Below, in pieces: positions 16,751-26,657 of a DNA stretch of 59,409 bases. Origin of the DNA: Paenibacillus agaridevorans. GTDB lineage: Bacteria; Bacillota; Bacilli; Paenibacillales; Paenibacillaceae. The notes below the pieces were generated by a model, which saw nothing but the letters and a program-made list of their open reading frames with translations, searched no databases and was not told where the DNA came from. Position 1 is the stretch's first letter. Each line of letters begins with the position of its first letter. The DNA is taken from positions 56,115 to 115,523 of the forward strand of contig NZ_BDQX01000230.1 of assembly GCF_003112455.1 (NCBI RefSeq), given 5' to 3'. The position numbers and the translations under genes are program-made.

Positions 16751-19114
16751 TTACATCCTCCTATGAAGCGGAAGTCCAGTTAAATTCTCGACTACCACCT
16801 TGTAGTCCGGTGGAGCGTCGATTTGATATTCCACTCGTCCGTCCACCTTTGACCATTCTAAGCAAACCGCATCGTCCCCTAGAGGAAGCACCCCCTCGCA
16901 ATAGGAAATTTCCAGATCGCAGAACCTTAGTGTAATGGTTTGCGCGATCGGGTCGATTCTGTAGATGCCTAACACGTCGCGAATCAAGCTGTGTACGACA
17001 TGGGAAGCGAATCCGTGATTGCAGCTGGCATAATCCCCGTCGTTCTCCCAGAGCGTCCCGGTTCGCTCAACCATGTAATGGAGGTAGTCTGCGGATTCGT
17101 CAACCGCCTGCCGCACATATCCGTACCTTGCCAGCAATTCGAGACGCAAATAATTCCCGATAAAGGCATTCGCTTCATGAACGTCTGGATATGTGTTCGT
17201 CTGATTTCTCGACGGCCCAAACCGGGTTAACAGCGTATTCCAAAGTTCGGGACTGCTGTCGGGGTCGGCCGTTCCGAAATAGAACGCGTAATACTGACAA
17301 ATTTCGCTCCTATTACGTGTAAGAACGAGGCTGCCGTTCAGCCGCACGGCATTGTCAATGAAAAATTCTCCATCAAAGGACTGCCCTCGGATCACCTCAT
17401 GCACCTTCTCGGCTTCATTCAACAGATCAGGCAGTTGGTATAATCGACCCGCGGCAGCCAGCGAGGCTGCATAAAGCATATTGGTTGGATAATTGACGTC
17501 CTGCACGAAATCGTTCGCCTTTGACCATTCCAGGAATACCCAACTTTCAAGACTCTCCAGCAGCCCGTCTTCGTTCTTGAACCGTTCGAAGTAGTCGAAC
17601 AATTCAAGGATTCTCGGCTTCATCGCATCGATCAACTGCCTGTCTCCGCTCCGTTCCAGATATTCCTCCAGTTCTATAACGAACCATAGCGACCAATTCG
17701 GAATAAAGACGCCGTCGTTATGATCCGCTGGATAGCACATCGGAAGCATGCCGTCGGGCAAATGCGGGAAACGATCGGGCAAGAGGTAATTCTCGAAGAA
17801 GGCTCTCTCCACCTTCGTCTCCCCCGTCAAGTTGAACGCAGCTCGTCCCATGAAGAAGCTGTCGCAAAGCCATCCTGCGCGTTCCCTTGAGGGACAATCC
17901 ATGAACAGATCCACCACGTTCTGTCGAAATGTTTCCCTCCCAGCCTCGAAGATTGCGTTGAGCCGTTCGTCGCCGGATCGAAACCTCGCCTTGCCGGCAT
18001 CGGCGTTCGCATATTCTCTCATGTAAATGCCCGAAACCTCGCATTCCCCTTCGGCTGCGATCCACTTCATATAGCGAAGTGTATACGGCTCGAACGTTTC
18101 CAGCCTGTAGGTTCCGGGTTCAAGCTCATACCGCAGTGCATTGACGCAGCCGAACCGCAAATGATCCACATCGTCTTCACGCAGAACTTCGTCGAATGTC
18201 ACATACAGCAAGGTCCTACGGCTGCAACGGACGGTGCCGCCAATGAACCCGGTCCGGTTGATTCCCATATCCAGAATTCCGAACTCGTGTGTAGCGAGCA
18301 ACACAGAATCTTCTTGCTCATGCGGTTGCTGAACGATTTGTTTGCTACGGACCGGCAGATCGGCCAATTCATCCGACAAAATGAAGGTCAGATCTTTCAT
18401 TTCGAAGCCTCCATACTGAGGGCCTACGCCTGTCAAAGAACGATCGCGCCAATAATCTCCTTGCAATTCCCGGTGAATCACTTCTCCCCTCGCATATACC
18501 TTAAGCGGATAACGCTGGGTGAATTCAGCCATGGGGACGCCTCTAGAAATTAACGTCTTTGCGACCGTCTCCATACAGGCAACCCGGTTGAAGGAAATAC
18601 TCCCATCCACTCTCCAGCGGTCAAAGCCAGGTTGGAGCGAATAAGCTTCTACGAACGTTCTTTGAAAGCTGAATCGCTGCGCCTTCTGTACGCGTTCCTT
18701 CAAGATCGTCGCCTCGAATCCATCATCGCCTCCCGTCGCCAGAACGGTTTCCTTGCCTGCTTGAACCTCCGCCTGCAGGAAAGATGGCTGGTCGAGTACG
18801 TAATAGCTGTTGATATTATAGCCGGCCACCTCAATGGCAATGAGGTTATCGCCCTCCTTCGCGTATTTGCTCAAGTCCCATACATCGACTCGATAATGCC
18901 CATGGGGTCCGCGAGCAGGCCCGTGCCCGACGTAATTGCCGTTTATATAGCATCGATAGAGGGTTGACGCGGCAATATGCAACGTCAAACTTGCATCCTT
19001 GCTTGCAGTTGCTACACCTCTGAACCCGGCAGTGATATTTTTTTCCTTTTCCATTTCCTTTGGCCATATGGGTTTTGCCGATCTAAAATGATTGAGATTT
19101 GACGTACTAGTCAC
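16751..19114 (-). CDS. GH78-like alpha-L-rhamnosidase
   Basis: Glycoside hydrolase of 787 residues expected to release L-rhamnose from oligosaccharides. The N-terminal beta-sandwich region (about 1-370) contains YRCYINGNYVGHGPARGPHG, typical of the rhamnosidase N domain. The (alpha/alpha)6 barrel follows, with VDLFMDCPSRERAGWLCDSF (Asp 406, Glu 411) matching the GH78 general-acid motif DxPxRxERxGW. Near residues 687-705, TLWENDGDYASCNHGFASH matches the second catalytic motif (Glu 690). No signal peptide is seen, so it is probably cytoplasmic. The start is GTG at 19114 with AAGGAGG six bases upstream; downstream ATGs are deep in the fold. It is likely co-transcribed with the dehydrogenase before it and the importer after it. 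Confidence 0.85.
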   Translation of the reverse strand: MTSTSNLNHFRSAKPIWPKEMEKEKNITAGFRGVATASKDASLTLHIAASTLYRCYINGNYVGHGPARGPHGHYRVDVWDLSKYAKEGDNLIAIEVAGYNINSYYVLDQPSFLQAEVQAGKETVLATGGDDGFEATILKERVQKAQRFSFQRTFVEAYSLQPGFDRWRVDGSISFNRVACMETVAKTLISRGVPMAEFTQRYPLKVYARGEVIHRELQGDYWRDRSLTGVGPQYGGFEMKDLTFILSDELADLPVRSKQIVQQPHEQEDSVLLATHEFGILDMGINRTGFIGGTVRCSRRTLLYVTFDEVLREDDVDHLRFGCVNALRYELEPGTYRLETFEPYTLRYMKWIAAEGECEVSGIYMREYANADAGKARFRSGDERLNAIFEAGRETFRQNVVDLFMDCPSRERAGWLCDSFFMGRAAFNLTGETKVERAFFENYLLPDRFPHLPDGMLPMCYPADHNDGVFIPNWSLWFVIELEEYLERSGDRQLIDAMKPRILELFDYFERFKNEDGLLESLESWVFLEWSKANDFVQDVNYPTNMLYAASLAAAGRLYQLPDLLNEAEKVHEVIRGQSFDGEFFIDNAVRLNGSLVLTRNRSEICQYYAFYFGTADPDSSPELWNTLLTRFGPSRNQTNTYPDVHEANAFIGNYLRLELLARYGYVRQAVDESADYLHYMVERTGTLWENDGDYASCNHGFASHVVHSLIRDVLGIYRIDPIAQTITLRFCDLEISYCEGVLPLGDDAVCLEWSKVDGRVEYQIDAPPDYKVVVENLTGLPLHRRM

Positions 19115-19181
19115 CTTGTGCCTCCTTCAACCTCTTGATAAGAGACCTTTAGTCTGCCTGTAAAAACGACGCCATTGCCCT

Positions 19182-20189
19182 TCATTCGCGTGCTGCCTTG
19201 CCGGCGGCCGCTATGGATTGCCCTGGATGATCGCCAGTCGATAGAAAGTCGGTCTGTGGGCAGAAGAACGCTTTAATTGCTTCTTGTTGGCTCAACAATT
19301 CTATGGCTTGATCATAATCCGCGAATGACGAATGATGAGTCTGAAGGCATTCGGTATTAAGACCCTTATTCATGACAAGATCGATTAACAGATGATGATC
19401 CCTTGGACCTACGGGCCTGTATTTGTACGATTCCAGCTTTGTACCCCGTGCCCACAAGTCTTCCGAATAAGTAATATCTCCGCGCAGCACTCCGAAGATG
19501 ACAACATGCTCATTCACATGCGACAGTACATTCTGAACGGAAGAGGCCGCGCCCACGCAGTCGTAACCGAGCTCGAATCGTTGATTCTGCAATTCGTTCG
19601 CATGCATGACCGTTCCAAGTCCTAAATTTCGAACATATTGAATTCTGCTCTCGTTGACGTCGATCCCGACAACCTCTGAAGCCCCCCACAGGTGAGCCAC
19701 CTGAACGGCAAGAATGCCTGCAGGGCCGAGACCCGATACCAGAAGCGACTTTCCTTTAAAATCGCCTAGCTGCATTAATCCGATGACCACACATTTCAAC
19801 AGCTCGAACGAAACCGCCTGCTTAATCGTTATGCTGTCAGGAAGCTTAATCAGTTCCTCCTCACGGAAAGCGGCGTACTCCGCATAGGCTCCTTTAGGGA
19901 CGATATGCTCTAGAGCCGCGACACGATCCCCAACGGCGAAGCGGTATACACCGGATCCTACGGCCTTGACGACGCCTGCCATCTCATGCCCCGGAAAACC
20001 AATAGGCAGCGGATACTCCGGTGATTCGGCATAATTAAACATATCTCGACCAGCCATCATGTTGATGTCCCAGCGCGGGCAAGTCGATACCATCTGTATT
20101 TCGACCAGTACTTGATGATCCTGAAGATCGGGCAATTCGGCATCCACGATTCGGAATTGTCCGGCTCCGACGATTTGTAACGCTTTCAT
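19182..20189 (-). CDS. Zinc-type medium-chain alcohol/polyol dehydrogenase lacking the structural-zinc lobe
   Basis: MDR-family oxidoreductase of about 335 residues. The N-terminal catalytic domain holds the zinc ligands Cys in STCPRWD and His-Glu in GFPGHEMAGVV. The Rossmann domain shows LLVSGLGPAGILAVQVAHLW followed by GASEVVGIDVNESR, an Asp-ending strand favouring NAD. The four-cysteine structural-zinc loop usual between these parts is absent. Start at ATG 20189 with GGGAGG seven bases upstream. First gene behind the promoter at 20239-20284, so it leads the cluster B operon. The substrate is probably a sugar or polyol derived from the rhamnosidase product; not determinable here. Confidence 0.88.
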   Translation of the reverse strand: MKALQIVGAGQFRIVDAELPDLQDHQVLVEIQMVSTCPRWDINMMAGRDMFNYAESPEYPLPIGFPGHEMAGVVKAVGSGVYRFAVGDRVAALEHIVPKGAYAEYAAFREEELIKLPDSITIKQAVSFELLKCVVIGLMQLGDFKGKSLLVSGLGPAGILAVQVAHLWGASEVVGIDVNESRIQYVRNLGLGTVMHANELQNQRFELGYDCVGAASSVQNVLSHVNEHVVIFGVLRGDITYSEDLWARGTKLESYKYRPVGPRDHHLLIDLVMNKGLNTECLQTHHSSFADYDQAIELLSQQEAIKAFFCPQTDFLSTGDHPGQSIAAAGKAARE

Positions 20190-20238
20190 TGTTGTTCCTC
20201 CCAGCATATATTCGGCTAAATGCCTCTAGCTTAATTTT

Positions 20239-20284
20239 ATTGTACTAGGGTAATAAAGCTGCGTCTTTGCAGAGTTTATTGTTA
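20239..20284 (-). promoter_or_regulatory. Cluster B promoter; first member of the shared promoter family
   Basis: On the minus strand: AACAATAAACTCTGCAAAGA ending in CG, with weak -35 AAGACG (20267-20262), a 17-bp spacer and -10 TACAAT (20244-20239). Box, -35 and spacing match the promoters at 35894, 48526 and 50545. The leader to the ATG is about 45 bases. The remainder of the 320-base gap (20285-20400) shows nothing beyond a weak cre-like TGCAAACGTCTTAT. Confidence 0.6.
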
Positions 20285-20400
20285 TGCTTCGTATGACTTG
20301 ACCATCATTAGGGCATTCGAACGGCGTTTGCGATAAGACGTTTGCACTATACTGACTTTCGCTTCGACTTTCATCGACTAAACGGCCAACTGTCCCAATT

Positions 20401-20441
20401 AGAAAACCGTCAGAGATACGTTCGCTCCCTGACGGTTTTCT
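20401..20441 (-). terminator. Terminator ending cluster C
   Basis: A perfect 13-bp stem (AGAAAACCGTCAG with its complement at 20429-20441) encloses a 15-base loop; on the minus strand the 3' arm ends in TTTTCTAATT. It lies about 70 bases downstream of the last cluster C permease and isolates it from the cluster B promoter. Confidence 0.8.
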
Positions 20442-20509
20442 AAATAAGGGGACTTCATTTTCCCTATGATATTGAGATGCATTCATTCTGCGGAGCTGCC
20501 AACTCTTGT

Positions 20510-21388
20510 CTAGCCTTTCACGCTACCCACGACAATTCCCTTTATAAAGAACCGCTGCAGAAATGGGTACACCAGCAAGATCGGCAACATACCGACGAAG
20601 ATTTGCGCCGTCTTCACATTTCGTGTCGTCACGTTCATCATTTGCGATACATCATGTAATTTGGACATGTCGGGTTGAGTAATGATCGTCTGCAAGAAGG
20701 TCTGCAACGGATAATTCTCCGGACGGTTCAGATAAAGCAGCCCGTCGAACCACGCATTCCAATGTCCTACCATTGCAAACAGGGAAATCGTGGCTATCGA
20801 GGGCAGCGAAAGCGGCATATAGATCTTGAATAGGATCGTCCAATGACCTGCACCGTCAACGAATGCCGACTCCTCCAGTTCCCTTGGCAAACCGCGAAAA
20901 AAATTGAGCATGAGAACGATAAAATAAACGGATACGGCTCCGGGTAATATGAGCGCCCATAGGCTATCAATCAAACCATATGCTTTGATAGCCATATAAT
21001 TCGGTACGAGTCCCCCACCTATGAGCATCGTCAGCATAAAATACCAAACGTAGACGCTCCTAGCTGGAAAATGGGTACTTTCTTTGGACAGCGGATAGGC
21101 GACAAGAACGCAAAGCAATACATTGATCAAGGTTCCGAGAACGGTTCTTTGCAAGGAAATCCAGAACGCTGAGCCGAATTTGGAATCGCCTAAAATATAA
21201 GAATAGGCATCCAAATTGAAATCGACCGGCCACAGCTTAACAAGCCCCCCGTTGACTGCTGCCGAATCGCTGAAGGAGATCGCCCAAATATGAATAAACG
21301 GCAGCAAACAAAACAAAGATAACGCGATCATGATGGAATAGTTTGCTGCATGAAATAGTTTGCGCGATAGGGAGTTTGGTTCTACCAT
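20510..21388 (-). CDS. Lpl/YtcP-type ABC importer permease (LplC-like, cluster C)
   Basis: Membrane permease of about 292 residues. It shows LplC/YtcP-type features: WYFMLTMLIGGGLVPNYMAI in the third helix region, the EAA loop ELEESAFVDGAGHWTILFKI followed by YMPLSLPSI, and a C-terminus QRFFIKGIVVGSVKG. The ATG at 21388 has AAAGGA eight bases upstream; the longer frame to 21427 has none and would overlap its partner. It follows the LplB-like permease after 16 bases and ends the cluster C operon. Confidence 0.93.
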   Translation of the reverse strand: MVEPNSLSRKLFHAANYSIMIALSLFCLLPFIHIWAISFSDSAAVNGGLVKLWPVDFNLDAYSYILGDSKFGSAFWISLQRTVLGTLINVLLCVLVAYPLSKESTHFPARSVYVWYFMLTMLIGGGLVPNYMAIKAYGLIDSLWALILPGAVSVYFIVLMLNFFRGLPRELEESAFVDGAGHWTILFKIYMPLSLPSIATISLFAMVGHWNAWFDGLLYLNRPENYPLQTFLQTIITQPDMSKLHDVSQMMNVTTRNVKTAQIFVGMLPILLVYPFLQRFFIKGIVVGSVKG

Positions 21389-21404
21389 AATCCTGGTCCT
21401 TTCT

Positions 21405-22304
21405 TCAGAAGATGCGGTAGTTGGCAATTTTATATACCAATCGATAAGAGATGATGATCAGCACCATGCTGATGACGGATTTGAACAAATTAACAGCCGT
21501 CGAGACGCCATATTGAAAATCCTGAAATCCGATTCGATAAACCATCGTGTCGATAATGTCGCCAGAGCGATATACCTGTGGACTGTATAACATAAAAACT
21601 TGTTCGAAGCCCGCGTTAAGTACATTGCCAAGGCTAAGCAGCGCAAGAAGCACCACGATCGGACCAATCCCAGGCAAAGTAATATGCAAAGTTTGCTTCC
21701 AGCGATTGGCTCCGTCAATATATGCAGCCTCATAGAGCGTTGGATTGATGGAAGTTAGCGCAGCTAAATAAATAATAGTCGAAAAGCCAAATTCCTTCCA
21801 AATGTCAGACGCGATCAGGGTAATGGGAAACCAGCTATTACTGCCTAGAAAAAAAATAGGCTCAATGCCAAACACCCCAAGCAACTGATTCACTATTCCG
21901 CCATTCGTCGAAAGAACATCTACGAGTATACCGCCCAATATGACCCAGGAAAGAAAGTGAGGCATATAGATGAGCGTTTGCACAGTTCGGACAACTCTTC
22001 TGTTGCGCATTTCATTAAGCAGCAACGCGGCCATGATGGCTACAAATTGCCCTAAAACAATTTTCGACATCGCTATGAGTACGGTGTTTCTGACTACATC
22101 GTAAATATCCGGCATGTTGATCATGTACACAAAGTTGGCAAATCCCACCCATTCGGATCCAAAAAGCCCCCGGTTCGGGATAAACTTCTGAAAAGCCATC
22201 GCAATTCCGCCCATCGGAATATAGGCGAACAAGAAAATAAGGATCACGCCAGGTATAATCATGAGATGAAGAGGCAGATTGCGCTTCCAACGATTGCTTT
22301 TCAT
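21405..22304 (-). CDS. Lpl-type ABC importer permease (LplB-like, cluster C)
   Basis: Membrane permease of about 299 residues beginning MKSNRWKRNLPLHLMIIPGV at ATG 22304, with AAGGAA upstream. Typical LplB features are FAYIPMGGIAMAFQKFIPNR, VQTLIYMPHFLSWVILGGIL and the EAA loop TLYEAAYIDGANRWKQTLHI followed by TLPGIGPI. Lpl-type importers in Firmicutes commonly move plant oligosaccharides. Partner of the next permease and of the lipoprotein encoded just upstream. Confidence 0.93.
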   Translation of the reverse strand: MKSNRWKRNLPLHLMIIPGVILIFLFAYIPMGGIAMAFQKFIPNRGLFGSEWVGFANFVYMINMPDIYDVVRNTVLIAMSKIVLGQFVAIMAALLLNEMRNRRVVRTVQTLIYMPHFLSWVILGGILVDVLSTNGGIVNQLLGVFGIEPIFFLGSNSWFPITLIASDIWKEFGFSTIIYLAALTSINPTLYEAAYIDGANRWKQTLHITLPGIGPIVVLLALLSLGNVLNAGFEQVFMLYSPQVYRSGDIIDTMVYRIGFQDFQYGVSTAVNLFKSVISMVLIIISYRLVYKIANYRIF

Positions 22305-22389
22305 TTCATCGTTTCCTTCCTGCAAAGTATAAGGGGGATCGAAATCCCCCCTTAACATGACATCCTGCACATCCGTGCATGGATATGGA

Positions 22390-24093
22390 TTAATTCATTT
22401 CGTTGACTTCCTTAGTGATTTGCTCTCCGCCCTGCCTGTTCCAATCCTGAACAAATTTATCAAACTCTTCAATGCCTACATCCCCCATGATAATTCTAGT
22501 CATCATGGTAATTTCCATCTTGTTCAACGTAGACATCTTCTCGCTCATCGTTGGCGTTGTCGGGACGTTCAACGCATTATTTACATATAATTGATTGTCC
22601 AAATACGAAGCTACGACTTCCATGGCGCTATGACCCTCTCCGAATATACGATCCGTCAACCATCCCCCTACATCTTTAGGGTTTTCACGATAGGCTTTGA
22701 TCGATTCGATTTTAATTTGCGAGTCTTCTGAGATTGTTGACGTGTCACCGCTCTGGAGTGCCTTGACCACTTCATTGTGTTGCGTCAGGTGAATAAGTGG
22801 AGGCGAGAAAGACAATATCGCATAAGGGTAATACGCAACGCCGGTCTCGGCATTCTGTCCAAGACTCCGATCAACATCCACATACTGAGTATGAACCCAA
22901 TAATTTGCCAACTTTACGGCAGCCTCCGGGTTTTTGTAACCTTTCTTGACCACAAAGAACGAGCTCGCTGTCGATCCAAGATAGGCATTCGCCGGTGTCC
23001 CGTCGACCGATGGCAATGGATAGGCATTCCAAACCGCACCGTCCACGTTAAGAATCGTATCCTTGTTCGCATAGATAGGAGAGGCGAAGTCTCCGTAGAA
23101 CATACCCGTTTTGCCAGCGTTCAGCGACTCAAATACCTTGGTCGAATCTTGTACGCCGAACTCTTTGTCTATCAGCCCTTCCTTGTACATCTGATTCAGC
23201 ATCTGCAGGGCCGGCTTCATCTCCGGAAGGATGCTTCCATATACAACTTTGCCGCTTGAATCTTGAATCCATGAGCCGGGGTAAGCGCCGAACCCTTGGA
23301 ATAATCCGTCCACGCCAGGCGCGTTCCACATGCTCGTGATATCCTTGTTAACGCTTAAACCATACGTATCCTTTTTGTTGTTTCCATCAGGATCATCATT
23401 CGTGAATGCCCGCGCAATCTGTAATACTTCTTCTGTAGTCTGAGGCGGCTGCAATTTCAATTTATCCAGCCAATCCTGGCGAATCCATAACATCTTAAGC
23501 GTTCCGATCGCCGGTGTAAGTGCCGGTATGGCATACATCTTGCCATCGAAGCTTGATGCATGGATAGCCTGATTGTTATCCTGACCCATAATTTCCTTGA
23601 GGTCTTCGCTTGCATACTTCTCGTAAATCTCCGTTAAATCCTCGATCATACCGGCCTCTACAAGCGTCTTAAGCTGTATTGCGTTGACGCTCAAGAGATC
23701 CGGAATATCATTGGAGGAAATCGATACGTTTAATTTGCTTTGAAAGGCCTCGCCGCTTGGCACAGTCCACATATTGCTGACTTTAATACCCAAGTCACGT
23801 AAGTAAGCGTCATACCAGATGTTATCGTCGATCGTGTTCTCATCGTCGAAAGTCAACCATTCTGTCGATCGCACTACGGACAGGTCGATGGGCGGATCGT
23901 ATTTGCCCAACGGGTCGATTGTTTCATCTGCAGCCGAGCTTTCACCATTAACTGGGTTATTCTGCCCAGTCGCTGGAGGAGAAACGGATTCTCCATTGGA
24001 CGACGTATTACTCGTCGAACATGCGCTTAAGGTCAACGTTACGGCGAGCAAAGCAACCATTCCTGTTAAAACATGTCTTCTACCCTTTGACAA
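22390..24093 (-). CDS. LplA-like solute-binding lipoprotein (cluster C)
   Basis: Large extracellular binding protein (about 567 residues), the size typical of LplA-type SBPs. Signal peptide SKGRRHVLTGMVALLAVTLT with lipobox LSAC, a Ser/Asn/Pro linker, then SVVRSTEWLTFDDENTIDDN and ILMIRQDWL-type elements (MLWIRQDWLDKLKLQPPQTT). Two starts are possible: an ATG at 24111 without a Shine-Dalgarno, and a TTG at 24093 preceded by GGGGGT six bases upstream. I prefer the TTG because it gives a compact signal peptide. A candidate promoter lies upstream at 24190-24218, so it may be expressed more strongly than the regulatory genes. Confidence 0.91.
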   Translation of the reverse strand: MSKGRRHVLTGMVALLAVTLTLSACSTSNTSSNGESVSPPATGQNNPVNGESSAADETIDPLGKYDPPIDLSVVRSTEWLTFDDENTIDDNIWYDAYLRDLGIKVSNMWTVPSGEAFQSKLNVSISSNDIPDLLSVNAIQLKTLVEAGMIEDLTEIYEKYASEDLKEIMGQDNNQAIHASSFDGKMYAIPALTPAIGTLKMLWIRQDWLDKLKLQPPQTTEEVLQIARAFTNDDPDGNNKKDTYGLSVNKDITSMWNAPGVDGLFQGFGAYPGSWIQDSSGKVVYGSILPEMKPALQMLNQMYKEGLIDKEFGVQDSTKVFESLNAGKTGMFYGDFASPIYANKDTILNVDGAVWNAYPLPSVDGTPANAYLGSTASSFFVVKKGYKNPEAAVKLANYWVHTQYVDVDRSLGQNAETGVAYYPYAILSFSPPLIHLTQHNEVVKALQSGDTSTISEDSQIKIESIKAYRENPKDVGGWLTDRIFGEGHSAMEVVASYLDNQLYVNNALNVPTTPTMSEKMSTLNKMEITMMTRIIMGDVGIEEFDKFVQDWNRQGGEQITKEVNEMN

Positions 24094-24189
24094 TTGAATA
24101 CCCCCAGGCATGTTATGTTATTTATGCGTCCGGTAAACGCCGGGTTATGATCAGTGGCCACCATCATAAAATCTGTCCCGTCATTCATA

Positions 24190-24221
24190 ATTGTAAGCGT
24201 TGTCTCAACTTCCAACAACGC
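24190..24221 (-). promoter_or_regulatory. Candidate promoter with overlapping inverted repeat before the cluster C binding-protein gene
   Basis: On the minus strand TTGTTG, a 17-bp spacer and TACAAT form a fair promoter. An inverted repeat, GCGTTGT / ACAACGC with 11 bases between, covers the spacer and -35, so it could be an operator. It shares no box with the cluster A or D promoters. Confidence 0.4.
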
Positions 24222-24273
24222 TATTCGATTGTCAAAGTTCTCATTTATTGCTCACTTCCATCGCATTTGCAAC

Positions 24274-25440
24274 TTACCGTTCATCAGGCCATGCAATCTG
24301 CTGGAAGGTGCCCGTCTCCGCGGATTCCTTCGCTTTCAGACAGATCAATGCGCTCGATAATCCCGCCTCTAGCGGGGCGACAGATTCCATGGTTTCTCCC
24401 CTCATAATGGCTGCAAAGTTGTCCATAAGTACCGAATCCCCGCCGCCATGGCCACCTGCGAATGCAGCCGTATCAATGGTATAGGTCTCGACACGAGGCG
24501 TATGATGCATAAACAGCTTCACCTCATTGGAGGTCCAATCAAATTCGACCGTACCTTTGTAGCCCATGAATCGCGCTCCGCGCCTGGCGGCTTGCTTGCG
24601 AATAAAGAAGTTCTGCGAATAGCTGACATGCATGCCGGATTCATATTGAACAAGAGCGCTGCCCGAATCCTCATTGCCGGTATCGATCGCGAACCCGCAA
24701 TATTCCCCATGTCGACCTTCGCCAGAACGCAGCAAGTTTTGCGGACTCTCGGGGCAAGTCACCTGTACTTCGCAATCGACACATTTCAACCCTGCAGGTT
24801 TATTACCCTTGAAAATTTGCTTCGATTTCATCGCGCATACTTGGATAGGTTTCAGACCCAACACATCATTGATGTAGTCAAAATCATGTGTCGCTTTCTG
24901 GAGAAACAACCCTTGCGTCTCAAGCTCATCCCTGTACCAATGATGGAAATAGATAGATCCATACGAAACGTTGTTGACGGCCTGTACATGTTCGACCGTA
25001 CCGATCTTCCCCGATGCGATAATTTCCTTGACAAGCTGCGTATGATATGTGACTCGCAGCGGAAAGGAAACGACGACCGGACTATTCATTCTCCGATGCG
25101 CATCCCGTAGACGCATCAAATCATCTATCGATGTGGCAACAGGTTTCTCCAGATAAAGAGGAATCCCTCTGTCCATCACCTTTAACGCCATCTTTGCATG
25201 CTGCGAACAGCGGGTGCCGATGAATACGCCATCGTATTCTCCTTGCTGCAACATCTCGTCGGCATCGTCGAAGAAACGGATCGCCGAGCAGTCAGTCCCT
25301 GCTTCGAGCATCGACTGCCGGATAGCCGAGCTCCGCATATCCGCGATCGCAGCGATGCGGCATTCGGGATGCCTTTCCTGTAAAATTCCGATTAATCTGC
25401 TCACCTGATTGCCGTAACCGATTACAGCGATTCTTATCAC
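24274..25440 (-). CDS. Gfo/Idh/MocA oxidoreductase, full length, with cysteine cluster (cluster C)
   Basis: A 388-residue NAD(P)-dependent dehydrogenase. Rossmann start IRIAVIGYGNQVSRLIGILQ, EKP motif in YLEKPVAT (about 96-103), and FLQKATHDFDYINDVLG (catalytic His/Asp). An inserted cysteine group, KCVDCEVQVTCPESPQN followed by EYCGFAIDTGNEDSG, may bind metal; the group is shared with the truncated paralogue in cluster B. The start is GTG at 25440 with GGGGG eight bases upstream. It lies between the esterase and the binding-protein gene, so it probably acts on the sugar imported by the Lpl system. Confidence 0.92.
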   Translation of the reverse strand: MIRIAVIGYGNQVSRLIGILQERHPECRIAAIADMRSSAIRQSMLEAGTDCSAIRFFDDADEMLQQGEYDGVFIGTRCSQHAKMALKVMDRGIPLYLEKPVATSIDDLMRLRDAHRRMNSPVVVSFPLRVTYHTQLVKEIIASGKIGTVEHVQAVNNVSYGSIYFHHWYRDELETQGLFLQKATHDFDYINDVLGLKPIQVCAMKSKQIFKGNKPAGLKCVDCEVQVTCPESPQNLLRSGEGRHGEYCGFAIDTGNEDSGSALVQYESGMHVSYSQNFFIRKQAARRGARFMGYKGTVEFDWTSNEVKLFMHHTPRVETYTIDTAAFAGGHGGGDSVLMDNFAAIMRGETMESVAPLEAGLSSALICLKAKESAETGTFQQIAWPDER

Positions 25441-25510
25441 ATGCTCGTCCCCCTCATATTTAGAAAACTGGCGTTGTTGAAGTGCGGATCGTTTATTCTG
25501 CCTTTGAATC

Positions 25511-26530
25511 CTAGCGACTCTTGGAAGGTACAGCTGGAATCAGTGGAACGAAAGCTTCATAATAAATGCGATGCCCATAATCATTTGGATGATTGATATT
25601 GTTGAGCAGCAGACTTTCATGCGTCTTACCGGCACGCAGCTCTTCGTTCCATAACCGATGTACATCTGCAACCGCAATGTTGCATTCCTTGCCTATCCGT
25701 TTAAGAATATCCGCATAGATCGCCAAATCCCCGCTGGAATGCTTCCACTGCGGATTCGATTCACACGGCGTAACCAATATGATGTCTGCACCCGTTGCTT
25801 CCTGGATACGAGTAACCATCTGTCGTATATTTCGTTCGAATTCACCTGGAGGAACTCCATTCCTGATCTGCTCGCTCATCGTGCACTGATCGTTCATCCC
25901 ATATCCGATACTGACAATATCCGGTCGAAGCGCGATCACGTCATCTTCAAACCTCTTTAATCCGTCCACGCTGGTTTCGCCGCCGATCGCACGATTGACC
26001 ATCTCAAACTCCATCCCCTCGAACCTCTTTCTTAATTCGCCGGCAAACAATTGATAGAACGCATATTCATCGCGGCTCGCATCGCCGCCAGCGCTTATAC
26101 TGTCACCGAAAACAACATAACGAATGTTTTCGCCCGCCGCTATTTTTGCTCGAACCCGCCGCAGTTGTTCGCCTTCCGCATCCGCGCAATCCGCGTGCGC
26201 TTCCTCAGACTCCTCGATATATTCATAATCCACGTAAACAGTGAACTTTCGGTTGCTGCAATCCGCGTAATCCCGATGGTCAAAACTTTCCTTGCCATAC
26301 ACGACATGACTACGCCAATCTGGAATGGAACTATTCTCCGTTCGGGCAATCGTCCCGGCTTCATAATCAATCACGAAGTCTTCCTGTTCCATATAGGTCA
26401 CATCTTTCGGATGATCCGACCCTTGACCGGTACCGACGCTTAAACAACGAACCACGTTTCCATGGCGAAGCTTCTGCGGCGTTTGCCCAACGAATACAAC
26501 ACTCTCACCTTTATGCATTTTGTTCAACAT
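25511..26530 (-). CDS. SGNH/GDSL hydrolase, probable carbohydrate acetylesterase
   Basis: About 339 residues. The N-terminal 125 residues look like a beta-rich accessory domain. The SGNH hydrolase domain then shows block I YVVFGDSISAGGDASR (Ser 144), block II with Gly in RAIGGETSVDGLKR, block III IGYGMNDQ and block V NHPNDYGH (Asp/His). This architecture resembles bacterial two-domain acetyl-esterases acting on plant polysaccharide side groups. No signal peptide from the preferred ATG at 26530 (GAGGAGG eight bases upstream), so it is probably cytoplasmic and deacetylates imported oligosaccharides. The 127-base gap upstream separates it from the regulator gene. Confidence 0.88.
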   Translation of the reverse strand: MLNKMHKGESVVFVGQTPQKLRHGNVVRCLSVGTGQGSDHPKDVTYMEQEDFVIDYEAGTIARTENSSIPDWRSHVVYGKESFDHRDYADCSNRKFTVYVDYEYIEESEEAHADCADAEGEQLRRVRAKIAAGENIRYVVFGDSISAGGDASRDEYAFYQLFAGELRKRFEGMEFEMVNRAIGGETSVDGLKRFEDDVIALRPDIVSIGYGMNDQCTMSEQIRNGVPPGEFERNIRQMVTRIQEATGADIILVTPCESNPQWKHSSGDLAIYADILKRIGKECNIAVADVHRLWNEELRAGKTHESLLLNNINHPNDYGHRIYYEAFVPLIPAVPSKSR

Positions 26531-26657
26531 CCTTTGACCCTCCTCAAGTAGAAAAATAACAAACATTGGGCATCCAAGCTTGTTATTATTGTAATATGGC
26601 AATATGGCCGCAACTACGGCAATCCCTTGCACTCTTTATAATCTATTGCCGAGAATC